Shown here: positions 16,884 to 26,207 of the stretch, in pieces
Layout: every line of letters starts with the position of its first letter
Position numbering within the stretch: the stretch's first letter is position 1
From: Fidelibacterota bacterium
GTDB lineage: Bacteria; Fidelibacterota; Marinisomatia; Marinisomatales; UBA1611
DNA length: 46,411 bases
Assembly: GCA_002708715.1 (NCBI GenBank)
Contig: PAPB01000040.1
Coordinates: 1 to 46,411 of the forward strand
Direction: 5' to 3'
Program-made: the position numbers and the translations under genes
Notes under the pieces: model-generated
Database searches by the model: none
The model's input: the letters and a program-made list of their open reading frames with translations, nothing else
Told to the model about the DNA's origin: nothing

Positions 16884-19800
16884 TAAAATTCTTCCTTTTT
16901 ATTGGTTTTTCTTTATTAATTGCTCAGACTGAGCCAGTTAAAGACATTCACAGGAATCAACCCCGTGTATGGGCTCTAACCAATGCTATGATTCATACTG
17001 AGCCAGGAGATTCTCTTAAAGATGCTACTCTTATTGTAAGAGATGGACGTATTGAAAAAGTAGGTAGATATATAAAAACACCTCTTGATGCATATGAGAT
17101 TGATCTTGAAGGCGCACATATATATGCAGGATTTATAGATGGCTGGTATCAAGTAAAAAAAGATGAAAAAACAAAAAGCCCTGATGACCATTGGAATAAA
17201 AAAATTCGTGCTGAATATCGTGCAAAAGATGACCTAATAATAAAAGAGAAAGATTTAAAGGCACTTCATTCTATAGGATTTACCACTGCACATATTGTAC
17301 CAGAAAATGGAATATTTAAAGGGAAATCTGATCTTGTTATATTAGATGAGAACCTTATCTCTATTAAGAATAATGTTGCACAAATTCTAGAGTTCAAAAC
17401 ATCTGGCTGGTCTGAAAGAAGCTATCCTAATTCTCTTCTTGGTGTCATAGCAGTTATGAGGCAAACTTTCTTGGATGCTGATTGGTATCACAAATCAACT
17501 GAAATTTTAAAAAATTATCCAGATGAGAATGAACCTATCGCACTACACCCTAGCCTTAATCAATTAGCAAATTTTAAATTAAATAGACTCCCTATCTTAT
17601 TTATGACAAAAGAAGAACACGGAGCGCTTCGTTCTTTAACAATCGCAAAAGAGTTTAATCTTTCACCATGGCTATTAGGTAGTGGATTTGAATATCGACG
17701 ACTTGAGGAGATTGCGGAACAAAATCCTTTTATTATTTTTCCTCTTGAATTTCCATCAAAGCCTAGGGTAAAAGATCCGCACATAGCTCTCCAATATTCT
17801 ACTGAACAGTTAAAACACTGGGACATGGCCCCCGATAACATAAAAAAAGTTTTTGAGAAAGGACTCCGATTTAGTTTTACATCTGCTACTTTAAAAAACA
17901 AAAAAGAGTTCCGAAAAAATCTTCAAAAAATAATCGATCGAGGACTACCAAAAAGTGTGGCTCTATCTGCTTTAACTACTTACCCAGCCGAGGCTATGGG
18001 CCTTGAAAAAATAATTGGTAAGATACAACCAGGATATATTGCAAACTTAGTAATAACTGATGGCAACTATTTTGATACTAAAAGTAGAGTCATCTCTCTT
18101 TGGATGAGTGGCAAGGAACACTTTGTATCTAATAGATATAGCATAACACTAAAAGGTAATTGGAAACTTAATATTTCTGGAGACTTATATAACCTCTCAT
18201 TTAAAAATACTCAGAATAAGAAAAAAACTGCATCAGTAAAACAATCACCACAAAAAAAAGAAAAACTAATAGGAACCATACAATTTGGTGAATCAAATAC
18301 GACTATTACAGAATTAGAAATCTACGAGACTACTGTTGAATTTAAAGTAGACGCTTCATTTTTAAATAAAGATGGTATGTTAGCATTTAAGGGTCAGATT
18401 TCTAAAGATAAAATTGTTGGAAAGTTTTTTGATGGTAGTAAACAAACAAATTTTACAGCACAAAGAGAAAATCTTGGAAAAATTACAAAGAGGAATAAAG
18501 ACATTGCTACTGATTCAAAATTATTTTATCCAGAAGGTTCATATGGATTAGATAAAGAATTACTTAATCCCAATGCAGTTCTAATAGACAATGCAACATT
18601 ATGGAGCTGCAGTCCTAAGGGAATGCTTCAGGACTGGGACATATTATTTGTAAATGGAAAGATTGACAAAATAGCACCCGATATCAGCGTACCAATGGGT
18701 AGTGCTTTAATAATTGATGGTACAGGAAAGCATGTTACTCCTGGTTTGATTGATTGCCACAGCCATTCAGCTGCTTCATCCATAAATGAAGGTACACAAT
18801 CAGTTACAGCGGAAGTTAGGATCAGAGATGTTCTTTATTCAGATGATATTAACATTTACAGACAACTAGGTGGTGGACTAACTACCGCCAATATCCTACA
18901 TGGTTCTGCAAATCCTATTGGTGGACAGAATGCTGTTATAAAACTCCGATGGGGATCTGCTCCAGAAGAGTTACTCTTTAAAAATGCACCCCAAGGAATC
19001 AAATTTGCTCTTGGTGAAAATGTCAAACAAGCCAACTGGCAAGGGACAGGACGATATCCTCAAACACGTATGGGGGTTGAACAAGTAATAAGAGATGCAT
19101 TTCGCGCTGCTCAAGACTACAGACACCGTCATAAAACATATGAGAGGAATACAAAAGCACAAAAGAAAAAAACACCTCCAAGAATAGACCTTGAGCTTGA
19201 GGCACTAGCAGAGATATTAGAAGGTAAGCGACTTTTACATTGTCACTCTTATAGACAAGATGAGATTCTAATGCTTACTCGAATTGCAGAAGATTTTGGC
19301 TTTAAGATCGCAACCTTTCAACATGTTTTAGAAGGATATAAAATAGCGGAAAGATTAGCCGAACATGGCGCTGGCGCATCTACTTTTTCAGACTGGTGGC
19401 AATATAAATATGAAGTGATAGACGCCATACCTTATAATGGTACCTTAATGGCAAAAAATAATGTCCTAGTGTCATTTAACTCTGATGATGCAGAACTAGC
19501 TAGGAGGATGAATACCGAAGCCGCGAAAGCAGTCAAATATGGTGGATTAGATGAAATCGAGGCACTCAACTTTGTTACTATTAATCCTGCAAAACAATTA
19601 AAAATTGATGAATGGGTTGGATCTCTTGAAGAGGGTAAAGATGCTGATTTTGTAATATGGGATGGTCCTCCCTTATCTATTTATTCCAAAGTTCAAGAGA
19701 CATGGATCGATGGAATAAGGTATTGGTCAATTGATGAAAATGCTCAAATGGAAGATCGTGATAAAAATATTCGAGAAAGCTTAATAAAAAAGATTTTGAA

Positions 19801-19915
19801 TTCAACAACCCCCAATACTGGAAAAGATATAAAACCGAATAGTGATACACCAAACCATGGACACAATTGTAATATAATTGACAGCGATCTATTCAGTCAG
19901 GAGTATTCACAATGA
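16880..19915 (+). CDS. Large exported amidohydrolase with two amidohydrolase domains, the first degenerate
   Basis: A 1011-residue protein with a signal peptide (MIKFFLFIGFSLLIAQ). The start is a TTG at 16880 that overlaps the previous stop as TTGA; the next in-frame Met is far inside the mature domain. Domain one (about 25-430) has the amidohydrolase layout, but AGFIDGWYQ stands where PGLIDxHxH is expected, so the metal site is probably lost. A linker with beta-rich sequence (about 430-540) follows. Domain two (about 555-985) keeps GLIDCHSHS (about 622-630), HCHSYRQDE (about 787), FQHVLEG (about 814) and NSDDAEL (about 867), an apparently active metal site. The substrate is unknown; peptide-like or cyclic amides are possible. 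Confidence 0.85.
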   Translation: MIKFFLFIGFSLLIAQTEPVKDIHRNQPRVWALTNAMIHTEPGDSLKDATLIVRDGRIEKVGRYIKTPLDAYEIDLEGAHIYAGFIDGWYQVKKDEKTKSPDDHWNKKIRAEYRAKDDLIIKEKDLKALHSIGFTTAHIVPENGIFKGKSDLVILDENLISIKNNVAQILEFKTSGWSERSYPNSLLGVIAVMRQTFLDADWYHKSTEILKNYPDENEPIALHPSLNQLANFKLNRLPILFMTKEEHGALRSLTIAKEFNLSPWLLGSGFEYRRLEEIAEQNPFIIFPLEFPSKPRVKDPHIALQYSTEQLKHWDMAPDNIKKVFEKGLRFSFTSATLKNKKEFRKNLQKIIDRGLPKSVALSALTTYPAEAMGLEKIIGKIQPGYIANLVITDGNYFDTKSRVISLWMSGKEHFVSNRYSITLKGNWKLNISGDLYNLSFKNTQNKKKTASVKQSPQKKEKLIGTIQFGESNTTITELEIYETTVEFKVDASFLNKDGMLAFKGQISKDKIVGKFFDGSKQTNFTAQRENLGKITKRNKDIATDSKLFYPEGSYGLDKELLNPNAVLIDNATLWSCSPKGMLQDWDILFVNGKIDKIAPDISVPMGSALIIDGTGKHVTPGLIDCHSHSAASSINEGTQSVTAEVRIRDVLYSDDINIYRQLGGGLTTANILHGSANPIGGQNAVIKLRWGSAPEELLFKNAPQGIKFALGENVKQANWQGTGRYPQTRMGVEQVIRDAFRAAQDYRHRHKTYERNTKAQKKKTPPRIDLELEALAEILEGKRLLHCHSYRQDEILMLTRIAEDFGFKIATFQHVLEGYKIAERLAEHGAGASTFSDWWQYKYEVIDAIPYNGTLMAKNNVLVSFNSDDAELARRMNTEAAKAVKYGGLDEIEALNFVTINPAKQLKIDEWVGSLEEGKDADFVIWDGPPLSIYSKVQETWIDGIRYWSIDENAQMEDRDKNIRESLIKKILNSTTPNTGKDIKPNSDTPNHGHNCNIIDSDLFSQEYSQ

Positions 19916-21231
19916 TTAAAATAATTATATTCTTGTTTTTTTCATACATTTATGGAAATAATCAAATTCCAGGTACAGATCAAAAAAGACCAATTTTATT
20001 ACGTGGTGGTATACTACATACCGTATCTGGTGAAATATTAGAAGAGCATGATCTATTATTTGCTGAGGGTAAGATTGTTACTATTGATGAACAGATTCAA
20101 CCTTCTCCTGAGACAGACATATTAGATATATATGGCAAGCATGTTATCCCTGGATTTATTGCTGGTTATACGAGAATTGGACTTACCGAAATATCGGCTG
20201 TTAAACAAACAAATGATCACTCTGAAATAGGTGAGATTAATCCAAATGTCAGAGCGAATGTTGCATATAACCCTGATTCTGATTTAATTCCTGTTACGAG
20301 ATCTAATGGTGTTTTGATTGTCAATTCAGCTCCATCTTCAGGTAGAATACCAGGGCAATCATCTGTAATGGAGATGGATGGATGGACCTGGGAAGAAGCG
20401 ACACTAAAACATCCTGCTGCTTTGAATCTAAATTGGCCTAGCATGCGCTTTAATTTTAGAAAAGATGCCAAGAAAAAAGAGAAAGCTCAGAGAGAAGAAT
20501 ATCATAATGCAATAAGAGAAATTGACCAACTTATTAGAGATGTTCGAGCCTATCATCATCGAAAAAATGCAAAAGAAAGAAAAGCAGAGCACAAACAACA
20601 ATCTGATTTAAGACTTGAGTCCATGATCCCATTCGTAATTTTTAAAGATCCAATACATATCAAGGCTAATGACGCAAGACAAATAGAGGCTGCTGTTAAA
20701 TGGTCCAATAAACATGATTTAAATATTGTTATTGTAGGCGGAAAAGATGCTTGGATGTTAACCGAGATGTTAGTCCAAAATAATATTCCAGTAATTCTTT
20801 TAGGTGTTCAGGTTACACCCAGACGTAGATTTGAGCCAATTCACATCCCATATAAAATTCCTGCAATACTCCAAAAAACTGGTGTGCATTTTTGTATATC
20901 ATTAGATCCTGGATATCCTATGGATGGACATGTAAGAACTCTTCCAGATGAAGCAATGAGAGCCGCATCATGGGGCCTGACAAAGGACCAAGCACTAAGG
21001 GCAATAACATTAACGGCCGCAGAGATACTTGGGATTGATGATAAAGTTGGCTCTTTAGACCTTGGAAAAGATGCAACATTTTTTATAGCAGATAATGAAC
21101 CTCTTACTCAATATAATAATCCCACCAAAGCTTTTATAAAAGGTCGTGAAATAGATCTATCAGACCGGCAAAAAAATCTTTGGAAAAAATATCAGGAAAA
21201 ATACAGGCGATTAGGAAAATTATCTGATTAG
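19912..21231 (+). CDS. Exported amidohydrolase-like protein lacking the HxH motif
   Basis: A 439-residue protein with a signal peptide (MIKIIIFLFFSYIYG) and a clear CAGGAG ribosome site; its ATG overlaps the upstream stop (ATGA). The fold is recognisable from the N-terminal ILLRGGILHTVSGE, VIPGFIAG (about 76-83) and the C-terminal TAAEILGIDDKVGSLDLGKD. At the metal-binding position AGYTRIG replaces DxHxH, and no downstream His/Asp set is obvious beyond SLDPGYPMDGHV (about 329). It therefore looks like a partner or pseudoenzyme of the preceding amidohydrolase. Paired genes of this type, one long and one short, are common in bacteroidete-like genomes. Confidence 0.82.
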   Translation: MIKIIIFLFFSYIYGNNQIPGTDQKRPILLRGGILHTVSGEILEEHDLLFAEGKIVTIDEQIQPSPETDILDIYGKHVIPGFIAGYTRIGLTEISAVKQTNDHSEIGEINPNVRANVAYNPDSDLIPVTRSNGVLIVNSAPSSGRIPGQSSVMEMDGWTWEEATLKHPAALNLNWPSMRFNFRKDAKKKEKAQREEYHNAIREIDQLIRDVRAYHHRKNAKERKAEHKQQSDLRLESMIPFVIFKDPIHIKANDARQIEAAVKWSNKHDLNIVIVGGKDAWMLTEMLVQNNIPVILLGVQVTPRRRFEPIHIPYKIPAILQKTGVHFCISLDPGYPMDGHVRTLPDEAMRAASWGLTKDQALRAITLTAAEILGIDDKVGSLDLGKDATFFIADNEPLTQYNNPTKAFIKGREIDLSDRQKNLWKKYQEKYRRLGKLSD

Positions 21232-21236
21232 TATTA

Positions 21237-21761
21237 CTACTCTAGTTCAGCATATTGAAATACTGTTATACCGCTTGTATACTCTATAAATTGTAATTTA
21301 TAATTTTCATCACCAGATTGTATAACGTAAATATAATTTGGATTAGTAACACTTACTTTGTGAATAGAAATATCATAGCTTAGGACCTCATAAGATCCAC
21401 CATAACCAAATACACTGTGGTCATTTTGAATATCATCCATATAAGTGTCTGGTATTGTTAATAAATTATCAAAATCAAAATTTTCATATATCGCAATATA
21501 TATATCACCTGGTACAAAAGATGGCATGCTATAGTTGCTTGTATCGATCTCAATTGCTATCTGCCAATTATCGGTAATACTTACTTCTGAGTTTGACTCA
21601 AAATCGAAATATATATTATCCGTATTAACGTTGCTTGTTGTTACAATAATATTTTCAGATGGTATTAGATCTTGGGGTACTTCTTTTTGATCTGCACAGG
21701 ATAAAATATTGATAATATAAAATATTATACTAATTTTAAAAAAAATATTAATAATTGACAT
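21237..21761 (-). CDS. HmuY-like lipoprotein, putative surface heme-binding protein
   Basis: A 174-residue lipoprotein: the N-terminal hydrophobic stretch ends in NILSC (Cys near residue 22). The mature part starts with a strand YFDFESNSEV, then DNWQIAIEID, matching the HmuY-family pattern (YFsF...WDIAF). It ends with YVIQSGDENYKLQFIEY and a final ITVFQY strand, matching the YxixTxdGkYyKLQilxY...itFrY element. HmuY proteins capture heme at the surface and pass it to a partner TonB receptor. The gene has an AGGAG ribosome site and lies 9 bases after the receptor gene, the usual HmuR-HmuY arrangement in reverse order. Identification is by motif reading, so moderate. Confidence 0.62.
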   Translation of the reverse strand: MSIINIFFKISIIFYIINILSCADQKEVPQDLIPSENIIVTTSNVNTDNIYFDFESNSEVSITDNWQIAIEIDTSNYSMPSFVPGDIYIAIYENFDFDNLLTIPDTYMDDIQNDHSVFGYGGSYEVLSYDISIHKVSVTNPNYIYVIQSGDENYKLQFIEYTSGITVFQYAELE

Positions 21762-21770
21762 GCTTTTCTC

Positions 21771-23924
21771 CTATTGTTTGATAATTTCGAAATATATTGA
21801 ACGCCCAACATAAGGGCCATTTTTATGTGTATAATTCGTAATATTTTTGACTCCAATATTGGTACTTAAATTTTGATTAATATTATAATTCAAGCGAATA
21901 TTTAATAGATGGTAGAGTTGGTCATCAAGGTCATCAGGGTCAAGTTGATCATATGATCTATAATTAGAAGAAGAATTAAAAGTTATTCTAGTAGCATATT
22001 TTGAAAGATTATAGTTTAATTGGCTACCAATGGAATATGGTATTGTCTTTGGTAATTCTTGACCATCTCCATCTATAGCTTTTCTGGCATTAAAATTTAT
22101 TTTAAAAGATGTATTACTACTTTTTAAATAACTAATTGAAAATTCAGCTCCTCTGTAATTAGCCTTAGCAAGATTCTCATATTTATAAATTATTGGTTCA
22201 TTAGAATTTCCCATCCCTTGATCGATAGTCTCTATTTTATTTGAAAAGTAATTTAAATATGATAATACATTGAATCTGATACTACGGTTATTTGTATACT
22301 CATAATTAATAGTTATACCTTTTGACTTTTCAGGTTCCAAGTTTTCATTACCCATGACTGTGTATCCATTATCAATATTATCAAAATCAATAAACATCTC
22401 TAAAAACGAAGGGATTCTAAATCCCTCACCATATGAAAGTCTTATTTTAGAATCTGCATTAGGTTTAATTAGAAACGCAACTCTTGGGCTAGTTATTTTT
22501 GTACTTTCATAATTATCAAACCTAAGCCCCCCAATAAAAGTATATAACCTTGATAAATTATAACTTAACTGAAAAAATTGACCATATGTTGGACTATAGT
22601 GTGATCCTCCATTTACTCTATTGCTATTATAAGTAGGTCGCGAGAATTCAAAACCACCTGTTAGATTATACTTATCATTTGAAAAATTAAATTTTGAATC
22701 ATAATCAATTAAGCTCTCTTTTGTTTCATCATTCTTATAAAAACTTTCATCAATGCCAGTTTGATTGTAGATCCTAGTATAACTATTCAAATTTATGCTT
22801 TGAGAAAAACTGTATTTCTCATTATAAAATAATTTATAATCTAATGTGATATTATTTCTTTTAATGTTTGTAGAGCTTGACTTTACTTCAAGCCCCGTGG
22901 ATGTTTTTTCTTTAGATGAGTCTACTCTTTCAAAATAACTTAACCCTAGTTTTATATTCTGCTTCTCATTATTTGATCGCCAAGAAATACCACCATCAAA
23001 ATTAATTTTATCAATCTTATCTTTGCCTAATGAACTAAGCTTTTTGCCATTCACAAGCTTTTGTAATACAACGGTTGAATAGATCTTATATGAACGAAAT
23101 GGGAGTAAAAAATCGTAAGATAAATCACCTCCAATGGGATTAGATGCAATATCTTTTAAATCACTATTATAATTTATCCCTCTAACTTTAATTTGAGAAT
23201 TAGCTGAAGAGTTTGAATCCTTAGTAATAATATTTATGATTCCGCCCATGGCCTCTGTTCCATAAAGCGCAGACCCTGGACCCTTTAAAATTTCAATTTT
23301 TTCAACATTTGCGGTTGTAATCTGATCCAAATCCACTTTATCATTGAATTTACCTGTAATGGGTTGTCCATCTTTTAGAATAAGTATATACTTTGAATCA
23401 AGACCAATTAAATTGTAATTAAAACTTCCATCAAAATTATAGACCCTCGACACACCAGCTCTTTCTTCCATTAATTCGCCAATAGTAATAGCACTAGCAG
23501 ATCTTATCTCCTCATTATTAATGATTTCTGTAAAAACAGGAACATCTGATGAGAAATATTCTGATTTCATACTAGTGACAACTATATCATCTAATTTTAA
23601 TAATACTTCTTTCATTTCTAATTCAATAAATTTATTAGGACTTCCACTCCACCGTACTGTTTCGTATGCAATATGACTAAATTCTATAATAATAACATCA
23701 TCCAATCGTGAAATGGCTTCGTATTCATTATCTATGATTAAACTAAAATCACCTTCTCTATTTGAGATGGTTCCCTTTCTCAAATCCTTAATAAATATAT
23801 TAACACCCTCAAGTGGCTCTTTTGTAACAATATTTTTTATATTCCCTTTGACAGTATAGCTAGCTAGAAGAAATTGACTAAATTCAAAAACCATAAAAAT
23901 GGATATAAATATGGCTCTGTACAT
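21771..23924 (-). CDS. TonB-dependent outer-membrane receptor, probable heme receptor
   Basis: A 717-residue receptor with a signal peptide (about 1-22), a carboxypeptidase-regulatory-like beta domain (about 23-110), a plug (about 115-235) and a 22-strand-type barrel to the end. Visible landmarks are the TonB-box-like LDDIVVTSMKSE near residue 112, LKGPGSALYGTEAMGGIINI in the plug, and repeated aromatic-ended strands. The next gene encodes a HmuY-like lipoprotein, so heme is the likely substrate. The gene starts 29 bases after the tetR stop, so its expression is probably tied to that regulator. Other iron chelates cannot be excluded. Confidence 0.88.
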   Translation of the reverse strand: MYRAIFISIFMVFEFSQFLLASYTVKGNIKNIVTKEPLEGVNIFIKDLRKGTISNREGDFSLIIDNEYEAISRLDDVIIIEFSHIAYETVRWSGSPNKFIELEMKEVLLKLDDIVVTSMKSEYFSSDVPVFTEIINNEEIRSASAITIGELMEERAGVSRVYNFDGSFNYNLIGLDSKYILILKDGQPITGKFNDKVDLDQITTANVEKIEILKGPGSALYGTEAMGGIINIITKDSNSSANSQIKVRGINYNSDLKDIASNPIGGDLSYDFLLPFRSYKIYSTVVLQKLVNGKKLSSLGKDKIDKINFDGGISWRSNNEKQNIKLGLSYFERVDSSKEKTSTGLEVKSSSTNIKRNNITLDYKLFYNEKYSFSQSINLNSYTRIYNQTGIDESFYKNDETKESLIDYDSKFNFSNDKYNLTGGFEFSRPTYNSNRVNGGSHYSPTYGQFFQLSYNLSRLYTFIGGLRFDNYESTKITSPRVAFLIKPNADSKIRLSYGEGFRIPSFLEMFIDFDNIDNGYTVMGNENLEPEKSKGITINYEYTNNRSIRFNVLSYLNYFSNKIETIDQGMGNSNEPIIYKYENLAKANYRGAEFSISYLKSSNTSFKINFNARKAIDGDGQELPKTIPYSIGSQLNYNLSKYATRITFNSSSNYRSYDQLDPDDLDDQLYHLLNIRLNYNINQNLSTNIGVKNITNYTHKNGPYVGRSIYFEIIKQ

Positions 23925-23953
23925 GCTAATTAATACTTAAAGAAGAATCTAAT

Positions 23954-24553
23954 CTAATTATGTGATATAGTGGGGTCTGTTATTAATTGGTTTAATAATT
24001 TTTCAACATCTTTATCAGTAACAGGTTCTTCTCTGTCACCCATAAATACCAATCCCATAAAAAGCCCTCCCAATGCCTTAAACATAAGATTTGGATTAAT
24101 ATTGGGAAATTCACCTGATTTGACACCATCTTCTAAAAGCCCTCGAATCACACTATACAATCTTTCCTGATACTCTTTCCAGGGTTGATTCTCTATTTTT
24201 ATTGCCTTCGGGACATTAAATAGAAACTCAAAAAGGCCAGGTCTATTCTGAGCATTCTCGGCAATTTTAATTAAAACATTAACAAATGTTTTCCTTGGAG
24301 ATTGCTGATTAGCTATAACTGGCTCTAAAGATTCCCAAATTTTCAACCATCCATCTAGTAAAATTGCAGTCAAAACATCTTCTTTTGATTTAAAATAATA
24401 GTAAAGGGTCGCTTTACCAAAACCCGATGCATTCGCAATCTCATCCATGGTTGCACCATCAAGTCCATTTTTCTTAAATACTTGAAGCGCACCAGCAAGA
24501 ATTCGCTCCTTTCTCATTTGTCTTTCTTCTAGTTGTCTTTGGGATTGTGACAC
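23954..24553 (-). CDS. TetR/AcrR-family transcriptional regulator
   Basis: A 199-residue regulator. The helix-turn-helix is at about residues 16-60 with KERILAGALQVFKKNGLDGA, TMDEIANASGFGKATLYYYF and KSKEDV, all classical. The C-terminal ligand domain resembles TetR_C types found with efflux or uptake genes. The first start is GTG at 24553; an ATG twelve codons later (24517) has a better AGAAGAAAG ribosome site and is a serious alternative. It is the first gene of an operon with the TonB receptor and HmuY-like lipoprotein and is divergent from a bacterioferritin-like gene. A heme or iron-linked effector is an inference from this context. Confidence 0.9.
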   Translation of the reverse strand: MSQSQRQLEERQMRKERILAGALQVFKKNGLDGATMDEIANASGFGKATLYYYFKSKEDVLTAILLDGWLKIWESLEPVIANQQSPRKTFVNVLIKIAENAQNRPGLFEFLFNVPKAIKIENQPWKEYQERLYSVIRGLLEDGVKSGEFPNINPNLMFKALGGLFMGLVFMGDREEPVTDKDVEKLLNQLITDPTISHN

Positions 24554-24568
24554 GTGTTAAATTATTTA

Positions 24569-24584
24569 TCGAATTATTATTCGA
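24569..24584. promoter_or_regulatory. Inverted repeat, candidate TetR operator
   Basis: TCGAATTATTATTCGA has two perfect 6-base arms around TATT and lies 16 bases upstream of the tetR GTG, in the divergent region shared with the bacterioferritin-like gene. This is a typical place for an autoregulatory operator. There is no second copy in the window to confirm it. Confidence 0.45.
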
Positions 24585-24620
24585 AATTTAGACTATACAA
24601 TCATATTTAACAAAATAATA

Positions 24621-24649
24621 TTGACAATCATGCTATTAATTTTTACTAA
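24621..24649 (+). promoter_or_regulatory. Candidate promoter of the bacterioferritin-like gene
   Basis: A consensus -35 TTGACA at 24621-24626 is followed after 17 bases by TACTAA, a weak -10 match. It leaves a leader of about 50-60 bases before the ATG at 24708. Confidence 0.3.
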
Positions 24650-24707
24650 TTTTAGACACTTAAATCCTTATTCATGATAAGTTAAAAATTGAAAAAAGTA
24701 AACACCT

Positions 24708-25127
24708 ATGAAAAATACAATTTCTTCTTTAAATAAAATTTTAGAGCTTGAGCTAGCTGGAGTCGTAAAATATACTCACTATGCTTTTATGGTTCAGGGA
24801 CCATATCGTTTATCAATAGTACAATGGCTTCGTACTCAAGCTCAAGAGTCTTTAGCCCATGCAGAAGCCGTGGGAGAACATATAACAAGTCTTGGTGAAC
24901 ACCCTACACTAAGAATAAGTGACCTCCTTGAAACCCATAAACATTCTACTGAAGATATCTTAAATGAATGCCTAGAACATGAACGTACCGCAATTGATGC
25001 CTATTATGAACTCTTAAAAGCAGTAAAAGATGGATCAATAATGTTAGAAGAATTTGCGCGGACTCAAATTGCAGCTGAAGAAATGCACGAAGCTGAACTA
25101 AAAAAAATGTTAAGAGATAATTTTTAA
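24708..25127 (+). CDS. Bacterioferritin-like / ferritin-like diiron protein
   Basis: A 139-residue four-helix ferritin-like protein. Metal-ligand residues fall in the expected helices: LELELAG (about 12-18), ESLAHAE (about 46-52), CLEHERTAID (about 92-101) and AEEMHEAEL (about 126-134). It is shorter than E. coli bacterioferritin (about 158 residues). The ESLAH spacing lacks the ExxH plus heme-ligand Met of that protein, so heme binding is doubtful. Role: iron storage or detoxification in the cytoplasm. It is transcribed away from the tetR-TonB-HmuY operon, which suggests coordinated control of heme iron uptake and storage. Confidence 0.8.
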   Translation: MKNTISSLNKILELELAGVVKYTHYAFMVQGPYRLSIVQWLRTQAQESLAHAEAVGEHITSLGEHPTLRISDLLETHKHSTEDILNECLEHERTAIDAYYELLKAVKDGSIMLEEFARTQIAAEEMHEAELKKMLRDNF

Positions 25128-25165
25128 CTATATAAAATATTTATCCTTAGATATCTAGATATTAA

Positions 25166-25594
25166 TTACCTTTGTATTTTATCATAAAGATTAATTGCAT
25201 TTCCCATATCCAAAATCTCTAAGTGGCCATGCCCCCTAAAGATACCTTCAATCTGCATTGATAATCCAGATTGATAATAATCTACCAAATAATCTAGTCT
25301 TTTAACATTTTCTGAATTTGGAGTCACATCATTTGAATTTATTCTTGAAAAAGCCTCTTGAATTGGTAACAATTCTATATTGCTTAAATTAAGTACCGCA
25401 TTATAAAATTCATTATATGCTTTTTTAATATCACCGTCTTCCTCTCCTATCATTATATGTAGCTGATGATGATATTCACTAAGAAACTGAAATGCTTCTA
25501 TTTTTCTCTCAAGTAATTTTCTTTCATTTATTTGTTGAGTACTGCTACAACATAATGAAATAACTAAAAATATATATAGTATTGTATATTTCAT
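25166..25594 (-). CDS. Putative lipoprotein of unknown function
   Basis: 142 residues with a lipoprotein signal ending ISLCCSS (Cys near 15-16). The mature part is helical in character: charged segment NERKLLERKIEAF, then SEYHHQLHIMIGEEDGDIKKA, with GHGHLEILDMGNAINLYD near the C-terminus. The start ATG is supported by an AGAGG ribosome site. It stands alone between the bacterioferritin-like gene (convergent) and ahpD. I do not recognise the family. The His-rich character could suggest metal contact, but this is speculative. Confidence 0.65.
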   Translation of the reverse strand: MKYTILYIFLVISLCCSSTQQINERKLLERKIEAFQFLSEYHHQLHIMIGEEDGDIKKAYNEFYNAVLNLSNIELLPIQEAFSRINSNDVTPNSENVKRLDYLVDYYQSGLSMQIEGIFRGHGHLEILDMGNAINLYDKIQR

Positions 25595-25683
25595 CTAAGG
25601 ACCTCTTATAAATTTAATGCTTATTCATTATCTTTGATAAACTAAGAAACAGAGGGAAATTAATACGATATATAATAAATAGT

Positions 25684-26205
25684 TTATTGTATGGAATAGA
25701 TCTTAGAGAGTGCAGCCATAACAGAAGCAATTCTACCTATATTATATATATATTCCTTTGTTTCTCCATTATCCAGCAAAAGATCTGAATGAGCTTTTAC
25801 ACAAAATGTACATCCATTAATAGCACTAACACATAAGGATATTGATTCGAATAATATTTTATCCAATCCTGCATGATTCGCCATAACATTCACTCTCATT
25901 TTTTGAGGTGCCATTTTCATTTCTGTATGAGGCATAGAATCACGATATTTATACCATACATTATTCAGGGTCATTATAGTAACAGTACTTTTAACTGATT
26001 CTATAAATTCTGATTCAAAACGGGTGTTACATTCATTTTCGAAAACATTAATTATCTTCTCATCTCCCAAAGCCAAAGAACTTGCATATGCACAACCATA
26101 CACAAGTTCTTCATCATAATCAGAATTAATTATCAGAGATGAGAAATTAAGCTTTATATCTTTAGCAAAGCCTGGAATACTATTTTTCAATTCATTAATA
26201 GTCAA
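25684..26205 (-). CDS. ahpD: AhpD-like alkylhydroperoxidase (carboxymuconolactone decarboxylase family)
   Basis: A 173-residue AhpD-type protein. The active-site motif is in SAINGCTFCVKAHSD (about 128-142): CxxC with the downstream His of the proton relay. The length matches two-domain-like AhpD of mycobacteria. AhpD reduces AhpC using lipoamide-linked electrons. The start is a TTG at 26205, three bases after the ahpC stop. It is a partner of the adjacent peroxiredoxin, which has the matching AhpC type. Confidence 0.88.
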   Translation of the reverse strand: MTINELKNSIPGFAKDIKLNFSSLIINSDYDEELVYGCAYASSLALGDEKIINVFENECNTRFESEFIESVKSTVTIMTLNNVWYKYRDSMPHTEMKMAPQKMRVNVMANHAGLDKILFESISLCVSAINGCTFCVKAHSDLLLDNGETKEYIYNIGRIASVMAALSKIYSIQ

Positions 26206-26207
26206 AA

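Noticed and set aside
25151-25162. ATATCTAGATAT palindrome between the bacterioferritin-like and lipoprotein genes
   Set aside because: 12 bases, AT-only apart from one CG pair, in a short convergent gap; expected by chance and too weak for a terminator.
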